Of a DNA stretch of 40,918 nt, positions 17,778 through 25,482 are shown in pieces. Both the position numbers and the translations under genes were made by a program. Location: the NCBI GenBank assembly GCA_021287065.1, contig JAJTBE010000120.1:1-40918 (forward strand), given 5' to 3'. Numbering within the stretch: the stretch's first letter is position 1; the number at the start of each line of letters is the position of its first letter. Under the pieces are notes generated by a model that did no database searches, was not told the origin of the DNA, and worked only from the letters and a program-made list of their open reading frames with translations. This stretch comes from Bacillota bacterium. Its GTDB lineage: Bacteria; Vulcanimicrobiota; JAJTBE01.

Positions 17778-18458
17778 TTGAAACTTATAAGTTTCAGGGA
17801 TGTATTCACAGCGGATCCTGAGCAGTCTTCCATTATTCTCGTTGAGGGAGCGGCAGGAACGCTCAAGTCGGCATTATGCTTCTCTCTTATGCTTGAAACG
17901 CTCAAAGATAAGGAAGATGCCGGACTTTATCTTACTTTTGAGCAGACCTGGGAAAGCCACCTGAGAAATATGAAGTCTCTGGGTTTGGAATCACCTGAAA
18001 ACCTTCTCGTCAGTGATTACAATTTTATGAGAAAAGAATTCAGGGATGAAGAAATGAATATCAACATCTTTGATTCTATTCTTGGTATGGTGGAAGCCCT
18101 TAAAAGCGAGAAGAAAGACCACTTCAAGATTTTTGCACTTGATTCCCTCAATGCACTTTATTCCATATTAAGTCATGACAATCTTGAAAATGCAAAAATT
18201 TCATTTTTCAGAAGGCTGAAAAGTCTTGGGGTTATTACTCTCCTGATTTTTGAAAAAACAACTGAACAGGACAGGAAAAACCTCAGGGAAAGATTTCTGG
18301 CAGACGGAATTATCTCATTGGGTATAATGCATAATAAGGGTGATGTTGTAAGATATCTTCAGCCGGTAAAGCTGACATCATCCGAGCACAGTCTCAAAAG
18401 AAGACAGATGGCTGCCAAAAGTGACGGTTTAGCTCTTCTTGGGCCTTTCTACAGGTAA
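17778..18458 (+). CDS. KaiC-like RecA-fold ATPase 1
   Basis: About 226 residues, a single KaiC-type domain. I choose the TTG at 17778: GGAG (17766-17769) lies 8 nt upstream, while the in-frame GTG at 17769 overlaps that site. Walker A is EGAAGTLKS (Gly24-Ser31), with Leu where KaiC has Gly. Walker B is FKIFALDSLNAL. The segment YLTFEQTWESHLRNMKSLG aligns with KaiC's SFEE.PE.L..N..S.G, but the catalytic Glu pair is Glu55-Gln56. The end (LADGIISLGIMHNKGDVVRYLQPVKLTSSEHS) follows the KaiC C-terminal pattern. It lacks a second domain and any kinase or circadian partner, so it is probably a signalling ATPase working with the next gene and the sigma factor. Confidence 0.82.
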   Translation: MKLISFRDVFTADPEQSSIILVEGAAGTLKSALCFSLMLETLKDKEDAGLYLTFEQTWESHLRNMKSLGLESPENLLVSDYNFMRKEFRDEEMNINIFDSILGMVEALKSEKKDHFKIFALDSLNALYSILSHDNLENAKISFFRRLKSLGVITLLIFEKTTEQDRKNLRERFLADGIISLGIMHNKGDVVRYLQPVKLTSSEHSLKRRQMAAKSDGLALLGPFYR

Positions 18459-18484
18459 AAATGATAAAGATGTGAGATGGTAGC

Positions 18485-19180
18485 ATGAAAAATATTTCCG
18501 GAATAGAAAAAGTGGTATTCTCAGATATGCCTCCCTATACAACTATTGTAATTGAAGGGGATACCGGAACTCTCAAAACAACCTTCGCACTTGAATGCAT
18601 CAAGGCTAACCTTGAGGCTGAGCCTGATAAGGTGTGTCTTTATTTCAGCCTGAAGGAAGACAAAAGCTATTTTGAAAACCACCACAGCATAAAACCCCTT
18701 ATAGACCAGAAAAGACTGCTTGTTATTGATTATGCGGGTCTGGTCGAATTATTGCAGCCTCAGGTGCTGAGAAAGAATATTTTTGAGGGAATTTCAAACG
18801 TTGCATCCGGTTATAAGAAAAAACTTGGCGAAAAACTTTCGATGATAGGCATAGATCCCATTAATGTGCTCGAAACTTTCATTAACCAGAAACACATCAG
18901 AAGGTTCCTGTTCCATTTCTTCAGTGAACTTAACGATCTGAAAACCACCAACTGGATTGTCATGGAGTCGTATGATCTCACCGGGGAATCCACAGCTATA
19001 CTTCCTTACCATTTTCTGGCAGATGGTATTATCTGTCTCGGAATGTCGGAAACCCTTGATGATGTGGTTCGCTATCTTGAGATAATAAAAATGAGAGGCG
19101 TATGCCACTCACTTAAAAAATTCCAGATATCATATAAAAAGAGCGGATTTAATATTCTCAGCGCAATATACGAAGATTAA
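18485..19180 (+). CDS. KaiC-like RecA-fold ATPase 2
   Basis: 231 residues, single KaiC-type domain, 26 nt after ATPase 1. Walker A is EGDTGTLKTTF (Gly25-Thr32), with the same unusual GTLK as its neighbour. Walker B is LSMIGIDPINVL. The catalytic Glu pair region reads YFSLKEDKSYF, so the first Glu is replaced by Lys (Lys57-Glu58). The C-terminal part (FLADGIICLGMSETLDDVVRYLEIIKMRG) is typical of KaiC domains. The two ATPases may form a heteromer with one partner catalytically weaker; this is inference. The stop is immediately followed by the stop of the convergent response-regulator gene (no spacer). Confidence 0.82.
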   Translation: MKNISGIEKVVFSDMPPYTTIVIEGDTGTLKTTFALECIKANLEAEPDKVCLYFSLKEDKSYFENHHSIKPLIDQKRLLVIDYAGLVELLQPQVLRKNIFEGISNVASGYKKKLGEKLSMIGIDPINVLETFINQKHIRRFLFHFFSELNDLKTTNWIVMESYDLTGESTAILPYHFLADGIICLGMSETLDDVVRYLEIIKMRGVCHSLKKFQISYKKSGFNILSAIYED

Positions 19181-19588
19181 TCAGATCAGGCAGAGTCTGC
19201 CGATTTTTCCGGATAAACCTTCTGTAGGCCTTACGCATGTTTTAATGCTGGTAAGAAGTCTTTCCATATCGAGGGGTTTCTGCAACAGTTCGGCAGCGCC
19301 TTCTTCTCTTGCTTTCTGTGCGTAGTCGGTCTGTGAAAAACCGGTCATTACGATAACTTTCGGATTATGCCGGATTGATTTGAGTTGTTTTATCGCTTCA
19401 ATTCCATTCATGCCAGGCATTTTGATGTCAATAAGGAAGCAGTCGAATTCGCTTTTCTGAGCCAGTTCAAGGGATTCCTCCCCGCTTCTTGCCAGTGATA
19501 CCTCATATCCTTCCAGTTCAAGGATATCTCTCAGGGTATCTCCCATGTTTTCATCATCATCCACGATGAGTATGTTTTTCTTTGCCAT
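19181..19588 (-). CDS. CheY-type response regulator (receiver only)
   Basis: 135 residues, a single receiver domain. The acidic triad is Asp10-Asp11-Asp12, the phosphoacceptor is Asp54 (LIDIKMPG), the switch Thr is Thr82 and the conserved Lys is Lys104 (LLQKPLD). No output domain is present, so it acts by protein-protein contact. GAGGAA precedes the ATG, inside the end of the kinase gene, whose stop lies 2 nt upstream: the two are translationally coupled. The C-terminal 15 residues (PTEGLSGKIGRLCLI) extend beyond the receiver and could be a contact peptide. The kinase at 19591 is the obvious phosphodonor. Confidence 0.93.
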   Translation of the reverse strand: MAKKNILIVDDDENMGDTLRDILELEGYEVSLARSGEESLELAQKSEFDCFLIDIKMPGMNGIEAIKQLKSIRHNPKVIVMTGFSQTDYAQKAREEGAAELLQKPLDMERLLTSIKTCVRPTEGLSGKIGRLCLI

Positions 19589-19590
19589 GT

Positions 19591-21294
19591 CTATTCCTCA
19601 TTTTTTTCCTGACAAAGTGTTACCGTAAATTCCGAACCTTTGCCAGGGACTGATTCCACAGTGATTTCGCCGCTGTTCAGTTCTATATATCTTTTTGCAA
19701 TAGCAAGCCCAAGCCCTGTGCCTTTGGTGCGGGTTGTGAAGAATGGGTCAAAGATTTTCTGAATCTCCTCGGGTTTAATGCCGCTGCCGGAATCTTTGAT
19801 CTTAACGATTCCGCATTTACCGGCTTTCCGGACTACAATTTCAACCAACCCTCCGTCAGGCATTGCCTGAAACGCATTCTGAAGAATATTCAGAATCGCT
19901 CTTGAGATCTTTCCCTTGTCCCCGTAGACGAAAACATTGATTGTGGACTCAGGAATGACTACTTCTATACTATCAGGAACGTGAATAGTTTTCAAGATAT
20001 ATCCCACAAGATCTATGAGATTGATTTTTTCTTTTTTTATCTGGGGTTGTTTGCTGAAATTAAGCAGTTCGTCAATGAGATTGCTTGCATAATCTATGGA
20101 TTTTTCCATTATATCCAGATGCTTAATGCTTTTTAAATCCAGATCCTGATGCCGTTTTCTGAGATAATAGGCTGAATTTTTAATAGCGCCAAGGGGATTT
20201 CTCAAATCATGTCCGATATTTGCAGCCATTTGTCCCAGAATGCTCAGCTTTTCCGCTTTGTGAAGCTCATCCTTTGCCTGAAGAAGCTCCTGGGTTCTCT
20301 GCTCCACTCTGTGTTCCAGTTCCTTATTGAGTTTTACAATCTCCTGCTGGCTTTTTCTTCTTTCTGTGATATCTCTGACCATTACAAGGGCATAATCTTC
20401 CCCGCCTATGGCATGATGGCTTATGCTTACTTCCACATCAATCATTTCGCCGGTCTTTTTTTTGTTTTGTGTTTCAACCAGGATTGATTCCCGGCATTTC
20501 AGAATTTCGACCAGTTCTTCCATAGATTCTTCAAATCCGTCGGGTGTAAAAACAGAAGCATTCATCGAAAGCAATTCTTCCCTTGAATATCCGAGGAGTT
20601 TACAGGCACTTTCATTTACTGAAATAATATCACCTTTGAATGTTTCGAGGAAAACTGCATCGCTGGCATGTTCTATAAGACTTCTGTATCTTTCTTCCGA
20701 GTCTCTCAGGGCTATCTCCATTTTTCTCCTTTTTTCAGAGGTTTCGATATGGAAGAAAGCCAGCCCGATATCCTCGGATAATGTTTCGATAAGATGGATC
20801 TGTTCTTCGTCTTCTGTCATTTGGGAATTCAGGATTATTATCATTGTTCCGTAATTTTTGCCAAGACAACTGATATCAGCAAAAACCGGCAGTTTATCTT
20901 TTCCTGTTGCTTCCTCCCATTGAGCCTCAGTCTGATTTTCTCCGTAAAAAGGACAGATTATCTTCTTTCCTGTCTGTCTGAATTCCTCAACAAGTTCTCC
21001 CAGAGATGGAAAACCCTGGGGTATGGTGCCGGTAAACAGTTTAGATTCTGCACATCCGCTGCCATGCAGTGTTTCATGTTTGAAATCGGTGAAATGGAGC
21101 CAGGAATTCTCGTATCCTTCTATTTTTTTGAGAAAACAGCAAATTTTAGCAGCAAATTCCTGTTGATCTGCCTCTTCGAGAACGAGCCTGTTCATCCGCC
21201 TTGTAAACTGGAATATCTGCTCCAGCCTTTGTGCGTAACCGCACTTTTTTTGTCTTACTTCTGTGGTATCGTGCGGCTCAACCCCGGTATTCAT
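19591..21294 (-). CDS. PAS-domain sensor histidine kinase
   Basis: 567 residues, soluble, with no membrane helix. Order: a GAF-like N-terminal region (about 15-190), a PAS domain with PAC (about 205-320, RYRSLIEHASDAVFLETFKG), a coiled coil, and HisKA with the phosphorylated His362 in IGHDLRNPLGAIKN. HATPase_c follows with N box NILQNAFQAM, G1 DSGSGIKPEEI, F box DPFFTTRTKGTGLGLAIAKR. The ATG at 21294 has AGGGGG about 8 nt upstream. It lies 21 nt after the beta-propeller lipoprotein gene and is followed by the response regulator, so the three form one operon. The signal is unknown; an intracellular ligand or redox state is likely given the soluble GAF and PAS domains. Confidence 0.93.
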   Translation of the reverse strand: MNTGVEPHDTTEVRQKKCGYAQRLEQIFQFTRRMNRLVLEEADQQEFAAKICCFLKKIEGYENSWLHFTDFKHETLHGSGCAESKLFTGTIPQGFPSLGELVEEFRQTGKKIICPFYGENQTEAQWEEATGKDKLPVFADISCLGKNYGTMIIILNSQMTEDEEQIHLIETLSEDIGLAFFHIETSEKRRKMEIALRDSEERYRSLIEHASDAVFLETFKGDIISVNESACKLLGYSREELLSMNASVFTPDGFEESMEELVEILKCRESILVETQNKKKTGEMIDVEVSISHHAIGGEDYALVMVRDITERRKSQQEIVKLNKELEHRVEQRTQELLQAKDELHKAEKLSILGQMAANIGHDLRNPLGAIKNSAYYLRKRHQDLDLKSIKHLDIMEKSIDYASNLIDELLNFSKQPQIKKEKINLIDLVGYILKTIHVPDSIEVVIPESTINVFVYGDKGKISRAILNILQNAFQAMPDGGLVEIVVRKAGKCGIVKIKDSGSGIKPEEIQKIFDPFFTTRTKGTGLGLAIAKRYIELNSGEITVESVPGKGSEFTVTLCQEKNEE

Positions 21295-21315
21295 ATGCTC
21301 AACCCCCTGGAATTC

Positions 21316-22461
21316 CTATTTGTCGGTGAAGCAATAAAGCAACCCGTCATCCGATGCTATATATATCCTTTTACCCGATGCAATGGCGGGTGAGGATTTT
21401 ATCTTTTTTCCGGTTTTATATTTCCATAGCAATTTTCCTTCTTTGGAAATGCAATAAATATTGTAGTCTCCGCTTCCTATGTAAATCGTGCCGTTTTTAT
21501 CAACAGCGGGAGAAGAGTTTATTTCTCCCTCGGTTTTGAATTTCCAGTTTAATTTTCCATCAGGTGAAATATTATAAACATAATTGTCTTCAGAAGCTGT
21601 TGTAACAGAGTTGTCGGGCATTAACGCCGCTGAAGAGCCGATGGCATGTCCTGTTTCGTATTTCCATTTCAGTTTGCCTGAATTATCAATGCAATAATGA
21701 TTGTGGTCCGTCGAACCTATATGGATGTTGCCATTTTTGTCTATCATTGGTGAAGCGGTGATTTCATTACCTGTTTCATATTTCCATTTGAGAACTCCCG
21801 TATTATCTATGGCATAAAGGGAAGTATCCTCGGAACCAAAGTAAACTGTGCCGTCATTATCAATGGCAGGTGCTGAAATTATGAAACCCATGGTTTTGTA
21901 TTTCCACACTTCCTTACCTGCTGAATCAAGTTTGTAAATGTAATTGTCATGGGAGCCTACGAAAATTCCGTTTTTACCGTCGAAAACCGGCGAGGACTCT
22001 ATGCCTCTGTCAGCTTTGAATTTCCAGTCAAGCATACCCTGCCTGTTGAGGGCATAAAGGAACTCGTCAAGTCCGCCTATCAGGAGGGAGTCTCCGGGCA
22101 TTACAAGAGCGGAGCCTGTAACTCTGTTTCCGGTTTTCATTGTCCACAAAGCTTTTCCATCGGGTGAGATAAAATGAATACGGTTGTCCTCGCCTCCGAT
22201 TATTATGCAGCCGTTTGATGTTATTACCGGTGATGAAGTCAGTGGGAGGTCTGTTTTGTATGTCCAGAGGAGTTTTCCGTTTTGTGGTCCTTCAAGTGCC
22301 GAAAGTCCCGTCCTTTGCGAATCATGCTGAAAGCAGGGCCAGTCCGATGCAGGGGGAAGCCCGTTATCTTTCCCCGGCTCCGGTTGTGCAGAGCCTTTAC
22401 ATCCGGGAGCCAGCAGGCAGATTATCAGCAGAAATGCTGCTTTTATGAATAATCTTTTCAT
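21316..22461 (-). CDS. PQQ-like beta-propeller lipoprotein
   Basis: 381 residues from the ATG at 22461, which has AAAGGAAA 6 nt upstream. A longer frame to 22602 would run through the promoter and operator region and lose the signal peptide. The N-terminus MKRLFIKAAFLLIICLLAPGC is a lipoprotein signal (Cys21). Then comes WPCFQHDSQRTG, typical of the start of PQQ-like propellers. About eight blades of 40 residues follow, each ending like GKxLWKYKTG and starting SSPAxDxNGTIYIGSxDxxxY. Such proteins are usually outer-membrane or periplasmic scaffolds (BamB-like), and no PQQ or enzyme residues are seen. It is cotranscribed with the kinase and regulator, so it may report on the envelope, though that is inference. 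Confidence 0.88.
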   Translation of the reverse strand: MKRLFIKAAFLLIICLLAPGCKGSAQPEPGKDNGLPPASDWPCFQHDSQRTGLSALEGPQNGKLLWTYKTDLPLTSSPVITSNGCIIIGGEDNRIHFISPDGKALWTMKTGNRVTGSALVMPGDSLLIGGLDEFLYALNRQGMLDWKFKADRGIESSPVFDGKNGIFVGSHDNYIYKLDSAGKEVWKYKTMGFIISAPAIDNDGTVYFGSEDTSLYAIDNTGVLKWKYETGNEITASPMIDKNGNIHIGSTDHNHYCIDNSGKLKWKYETGHAIGSSAALMPDNSVTTASEDNYVYNISPDGKLNWKFKTEGEINSSPAVDKNGTIYIGSGDYNIYCISKEGKLLWKYKTGKKIKSSPAIASGKRIYIASDDGLLYCFTDK

Positions 22462-22539
22462 AGGTGTTTCCTTTAGTAGTGATAAAAAACAGTTTGATAA
22501 AATCCTGCCAAAACCCTCCATAATATTGACTTTTACATC

Positions 22540-22556
22540 TGTTAACAAATTGTTAA
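22540..22556 (+). promoter_or_regulatory. Candidate operator: direct repeat TGTTAA-N5-TGTTAA
   Basis: TGTTAACAAATTGTTAA, two perfect half-sites 11 bp apart, 34 bp upstream of the -10 of the gene at 22656. It is also 79 bp upstream of the divergent beta-propeller/kinase operon and could act on both. Confidence 0.55.
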
Positions 22557-22586
22557 TATAATCATGTCGAAAATTTTTTTTTGAAC

Positions 22587-22595
22587 TGATATAAT
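22587..22595 (+). promoter_or_regulatory. Extended -10 promoter, TGATATAAT
   Basis: TGATATAAT 60 nt before the ATG at 22656. Identical to the minus-strand boxes at 14089 and 16839. Confidence 0.65.
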
Positions 22596-22655
22596 GTATC
22601 ATATCAAAGTTGTAAACAGGAATAACAGATTATATAAACTGCCGGGAGGAATACG

Positions 22656-23576
22656 ATGAATATTTCCCAAATCGGATTTAACAACACCCAGAGATTAAGC
22701 GGCGAGTCAGCGGGAGTCAGAAATCAGGCTGCTGATAAGCCTGCGATGATAGATACTTCCGATAAACTGCAGAAAAGTGAAGATACAGGGTTTTTCTCAG
22801 GATTAAAGAGTTTTGTCCGTAAGAACATCACCGGCGGTTCCGAAACCAAAGGATGTTGCAACGATTTCAGTCCATCAGGCAGTTTTCTGAAAAAATCCGC
22901 TGTTGCGGGCACCGTAATCGGCGGTGTTACAGGTTTTGCTGTGGGATATGCAACCACAGAAACCGATGTTTCAAAAATGCCCTTACAGACAGCCAATGTA
23001 GAATGGAAGGAACCTGTGATGAATCCCAGATATCTGGGAGATATTCCGAGAGATCATTATGCACCGGTTGAAAATGCTTCCAAGCCCATTGGCAAGGAGA
23101 TTGCATCGATTTTCCAGAAAATCGGCAACAACATCCAGCAGAATCTTGATCCCCAGGTTCCTGTTCACGCAGATGCTCCTGTAAGAAATATGGACGGAAG
23201 CGTTATGATGGCGGACAGACATCAGATAGTAACCGGCAGAGGCGAGCTTCATGTAAAGTGGGAAACCAAACCCATCGGCGATCCCGTTATGAAGGAATAC
23301 ATCGATGATCCCAAATTTGACACCCACAAAGAAGTTATCGGAAAAACTCCCGATGGTTCGCCCGTTACCAGAGATGTGGTTGACGGTGTAAGCCACCATT
23401 TTAAACCGGAGATTCAGTTTAACAAAGTAGGGGAGTATAAAGTCCCTACCAGTGCTGAATTCGGAGCACCCAACCCGTGGGAAAAAGCGGGAGAGGGCCT
23501 TGCAATAGGAGCGCTGGCAGGTCTTGGAATCGGCACCCTTGTGGGCTTGATTCACAAAGTTATCGCAAAACCATAA
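22656..23576 (+). CDS. Unknown protein with two glycine-zipper hydrophobic segments
   Basis: 306 residues, not recognised. GGGAGGAA lies 6 nt before the ATG. There is no Sec signal: the N-terminus MNISQIGFNNTQRLSGESAG is polar and resembles those of the tail-bearing proteins (compare MKIGNEININQTGYKQIQ). Two glycine-zipper segments, AVAGTVIGGVTGFAVGYAT (about residues 87-105) and LAIGALAGLGIGTLVGLI (about 280-298), flank a central polar domain of about 175 residues rich in D, P and V. Such segments insert in membranes or oligomerise, as in some colicin-like and translocator proteins. It shares promoter and operator motifs with the tail-bearing genes but lacks the tail itself. A strong bidirectional terminator follows. 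Confidence 0.75.
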   Translation: MNISQIGFNNTQRLSGESAGVRNQAADKPAMIDTSDKLQKSEDTGFFSGLKSFVRKNITGGSETKGCCNDFSPSGSFLKKSAVAGTVIGGVTGFAVGYATTETDVSKMPLQTANVEWKEPVMNPRYLGDIPRDHYAPVENASKPIGKEIASIFQKIGNNIQQNLDPQVPVHADAPVRNMDGSVMMADRHQIVTGRGELHVKWETKPIGDPVMKEYIDDPKFDTHKEVIGKTPDGSPVTRDVVDGVSHHFKPEIQFNKVGEYKVPTSAEFGAPNPWEKAGEGLAIGALAGLGIGTLVGLIHKVIAKP

Positions 23577-23592
23577 AATTTTCATAAAAACA

Positions 23593-23666
23593 AAAGAGGC
23601 TGTCCTGAAAACCTTTGGCAATCATCTGCAACAGCAGGCTTTCAGGACAGCCTCTTTGTTTTTTTT
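23593..23666. terminator. Strong bidirectional terminator
   Basis: An 18-bp perfect stem (23593-23610 with 23640-23657, AAAGAGGCTGTCCTGAAA) with a 29-nt loop is followed by GTTTTTTTTC on the plus strand and T-rich sequence on the minus strand. It ends both the gene at 22656 and the minus-strand gene at 23666. Confidence 0.9.
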
Positions 23667-24643
23667 CAGACTTTTTCTCCAAGGAATCTTTCAATGTGGC
23701 CGAGGTTCGCTTCAAAATGTGCGTACTGGGTCAGAAAATCCCTGCAGAAATTAATAATCCTGCTATCTCCGATTCTTGTTTCGAGATACTGGTATATCTC
23801 ATAAAAATGCTTTGTATGGGGATCTATTGTCTTCATCATTGTTGAAAGCTGAACCAGTGGGCTTCTTGCTTCGGTAAGAAATATGCTTACATCGCTGAAC
23901 ACCCTGTCAAGGGAAACATCAGTTCTGCTTATCTGAACCGTGGCGTTGGATTTGCCGAATTGCCTTCTCTCTATTTCCAGATTGAAAAGCTCATTGTAGT
24001 AGGTTCTGACGGCAGTTATTTCCTGATCGAGGGTTAGCATGAATTTTTCCGTGCCGATAAATGCACTGCCCTCACCTGTCTGGAATTTGGTAATGGCAAG
24101 TTTCAGCGGGCTTAGGGTTTCGAGGATAGCTTTGATTAAATCCTTAGCAGTATTAAGGGTGGGGGTTTCGAGATGGTGGAACATCACATAATCCTCTATC
24201 TGCATGAGAATGCCCACAATCTTTGTCAGGAGAAGTTCATCGGCTCCCCGTTCTATTGAGCATGTTCCGAGATGATAGGAGTCGATGTGGTGGATCTTCA
24301 GACTCCACTGTTTTCGGGTTTCATCAAGGCCTGCGCCATGAATGATGCTGTAAAACGGATTTTCCTGAGTGATTGTTTTGTGGCAGTATTCGAGCATTTC
24401 GAAGCCTTCCACCTGATTGTTCCACATTTTGGACTGAATCACCACTATTGCAGGTTTAAGCTGTTTAAGATTGAGAGCTGCGATGACTTTGTTTCTGAAG
24501 CTCTTAGCCATAACATTCACACTGCCGGTGAGTCCGTAATCGTTCAGTTTTTTACTGAGTCCGTCTATGAGAGCCTGCGCTTTTTCAGTATCCTCATAGA
24601 TAAATACAATATTCAGTTTTTGAACTGGTGCTTGTTCTGTCAT
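23666..24643 (-). CDS. Unknown protein with degenerate receiver-like N-terminus
   Basis: 325 residues, not assigned to a family. The N-terminal 120 residues look like a receiver fold: KLNIVFIYEDTEKAQALIDGL (strand 1 and helix 1) and PAIVVIQSKMW at the position of strand 3. Gln/Ser stand there in place of the phosphoacceptor Asp, and no switch Thr or Lys is clear. The C-terminal 200 residues are helical without known motifs. It is cytoplasmic, with no membrane segment. The ATG is 5 nt from the stop of the upstream membrane-protein gene and has only a weak ribosome site, so translation is probably coupled. It belongs to the glyA - membrane protein - this gene run. A phosphorylation-independent regulator is possible. 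Confidence 0.65.
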   Translation of the reverse strand: MTEQAPVQKLNIVFIYEDTEKAQALIDGLSKKLNDYGLTGSVNVMAKSFRNKVIAALNLKQLKPAIVVIQSKMWNNQVEGFEMLEYCHKTITQENPFYSIIHGAGLDETRKQWSLKIHHIDSYHLGTCSIERGADELLLTKIVGILMQIEDYVMFHHLETPTLNTAKDLIKAILETLSPLKLAITKFQTGEGSAFIGTEKFMLTLDQEITAVRTYYNELFNLEIERRQFGKSNATVQISRTDVSLDRVFSDVSIFLTEARSPLVQLSTMMKTIDPHTKHFYEIYQYLETRIGDSRIINFCRDFLTQYAHFEANLGHIERFLGEKV

Positions 24644-24648
24644 GTTTA

Positions 24649-25467
24649 CTATAATCCGGAATCTAATTTTTCTGCCTGAAGCATCAGATCGTATCCTTCA
24701 GACCTGATTCTAATATCATAATATACCAGAGTCATAGCTATTATGGGAAGGGGGTATGTAAGAAATACCAGAAATGATCCTAAAAAAGGAATGAAAGTGG
24801 CGACTATGGTTAGAGCATTTATCAGATAAGGCACGAGAATGATTTTCATCATTGAATTCCGGCTGCTTCTGAAAAGCTCGTAACTCCGCTTCAGTGATTC
24901 CACAACTCCTGCATCTTCAATGACCAGAACATATGGAAACAGAAAAATGCAGAAAGTATAATAGATGGCAAAACCAAAGGGGATAATAGCCGCTCCCGCT
25001 GCCAGATACTGGTTTGAAGTAGCCATGGTGACGCCGGCAAAAACCATCCCTGTTATAACAAATAAAACTGCAAAACCTATCCCTGAGAGAATAAGAGCCT
25101 GAGTCATTTTCCAGAATTTTTTTATGCTGAAGGCGCAAGCTTCCTTAAACGATGTTTTTACGCCGTTGTAGAAGTCGGATGACATCTTTATCAATGCATT
25201 CAGATAAAAAATCACAATCAGAAAAGATACTGCAAAAGTAACAAAAATGAAGACCATGGCGAGGATGCTTTCATGGTCTTCGGGCATAGTCATATTAATA
25301 ACGGTCAGGATCAGCATCAGCACTATAGCTGGAGCTGCCACAACCAGGCTCGTTATTGTGAAATCCTTGATATTCTTCTTGAAAAGATCAATGGTTGCAT
25401 CAATAATTTCGCCTAAATTCATAGGTTCCCGCAGGTAGAACCTGCGGGAATCGTCTTTTTGTTCCAT
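24649..25467 (-). CDS. Polytopic membrane protein (DUF975/DUF7847-like)
   Basis: 272 residues with about six membrane helices. MNLGEIIDATIDLFKKNIKDF at the start and MTLVYYDIRIRSEGYDLMLQAE at the end are typical of the family annotated DUF975/DUF7847 or glycerophosphodiester phosphodiesterase membrane domain. Function unknown. The ATG at 25467 has AAGGG upstream and would give 15 residues encoded by a perfect palindrome (25426-25450). The alternative ATG at 25422 starts with the family's usual first residues and would leave the palindrome non-coding. It lies 15 nt after glyA. Confidence 0.75.
   Translation of the reverse strand: MEQKDDSRRFYLREPMNLGEIIDATIDLFKKNIKDFTITSLVVAAPAIVLMLILTVINMTMPEDHESILAMVFIFVTFAVSFLIVIFYLNALIKMSSDFYNGVKTSFKEACAFSIKKFWKMTQALILSGIGFAVLFVITGMVFAGVTMATSNQYLAAGAAIIPFGFAIYYTFCIFLFPYVLVIEDAGVVESLKRSYELFRSSRNSMMKIILVPYLINALTIVATFIPFLGSFLVFLTYPLPIIAMTLVYYDIRIRSEGYDLMLQAEKLDSGL
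25426..25450. repeat. Perfect 11-bp palindrome at the start of the membrane-protein gene
   Basis: TTCCCGCAGGT - aga - ACCTGCGGGAA, a GC-rich stem with a 3-nt loop. It overlaps the first codons of the gene at 24649 if the upstream ATG is used. It could act as an mRNA stabiliser or attenuator between glyA and the downstream genes. Confidence 0.75.
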
Positions 25468-25482
25468 TTTTATCCCTTTGGT

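Noticed and set aside
22462-22602. Longer N-terminus for the beta-propeller lipoprotein
   Set aside because: It would place a non-secretory leader before a clear lipoprotein signal peptide and run over the operator and promoter; the ATG at 22461 has a strong ribosome site.
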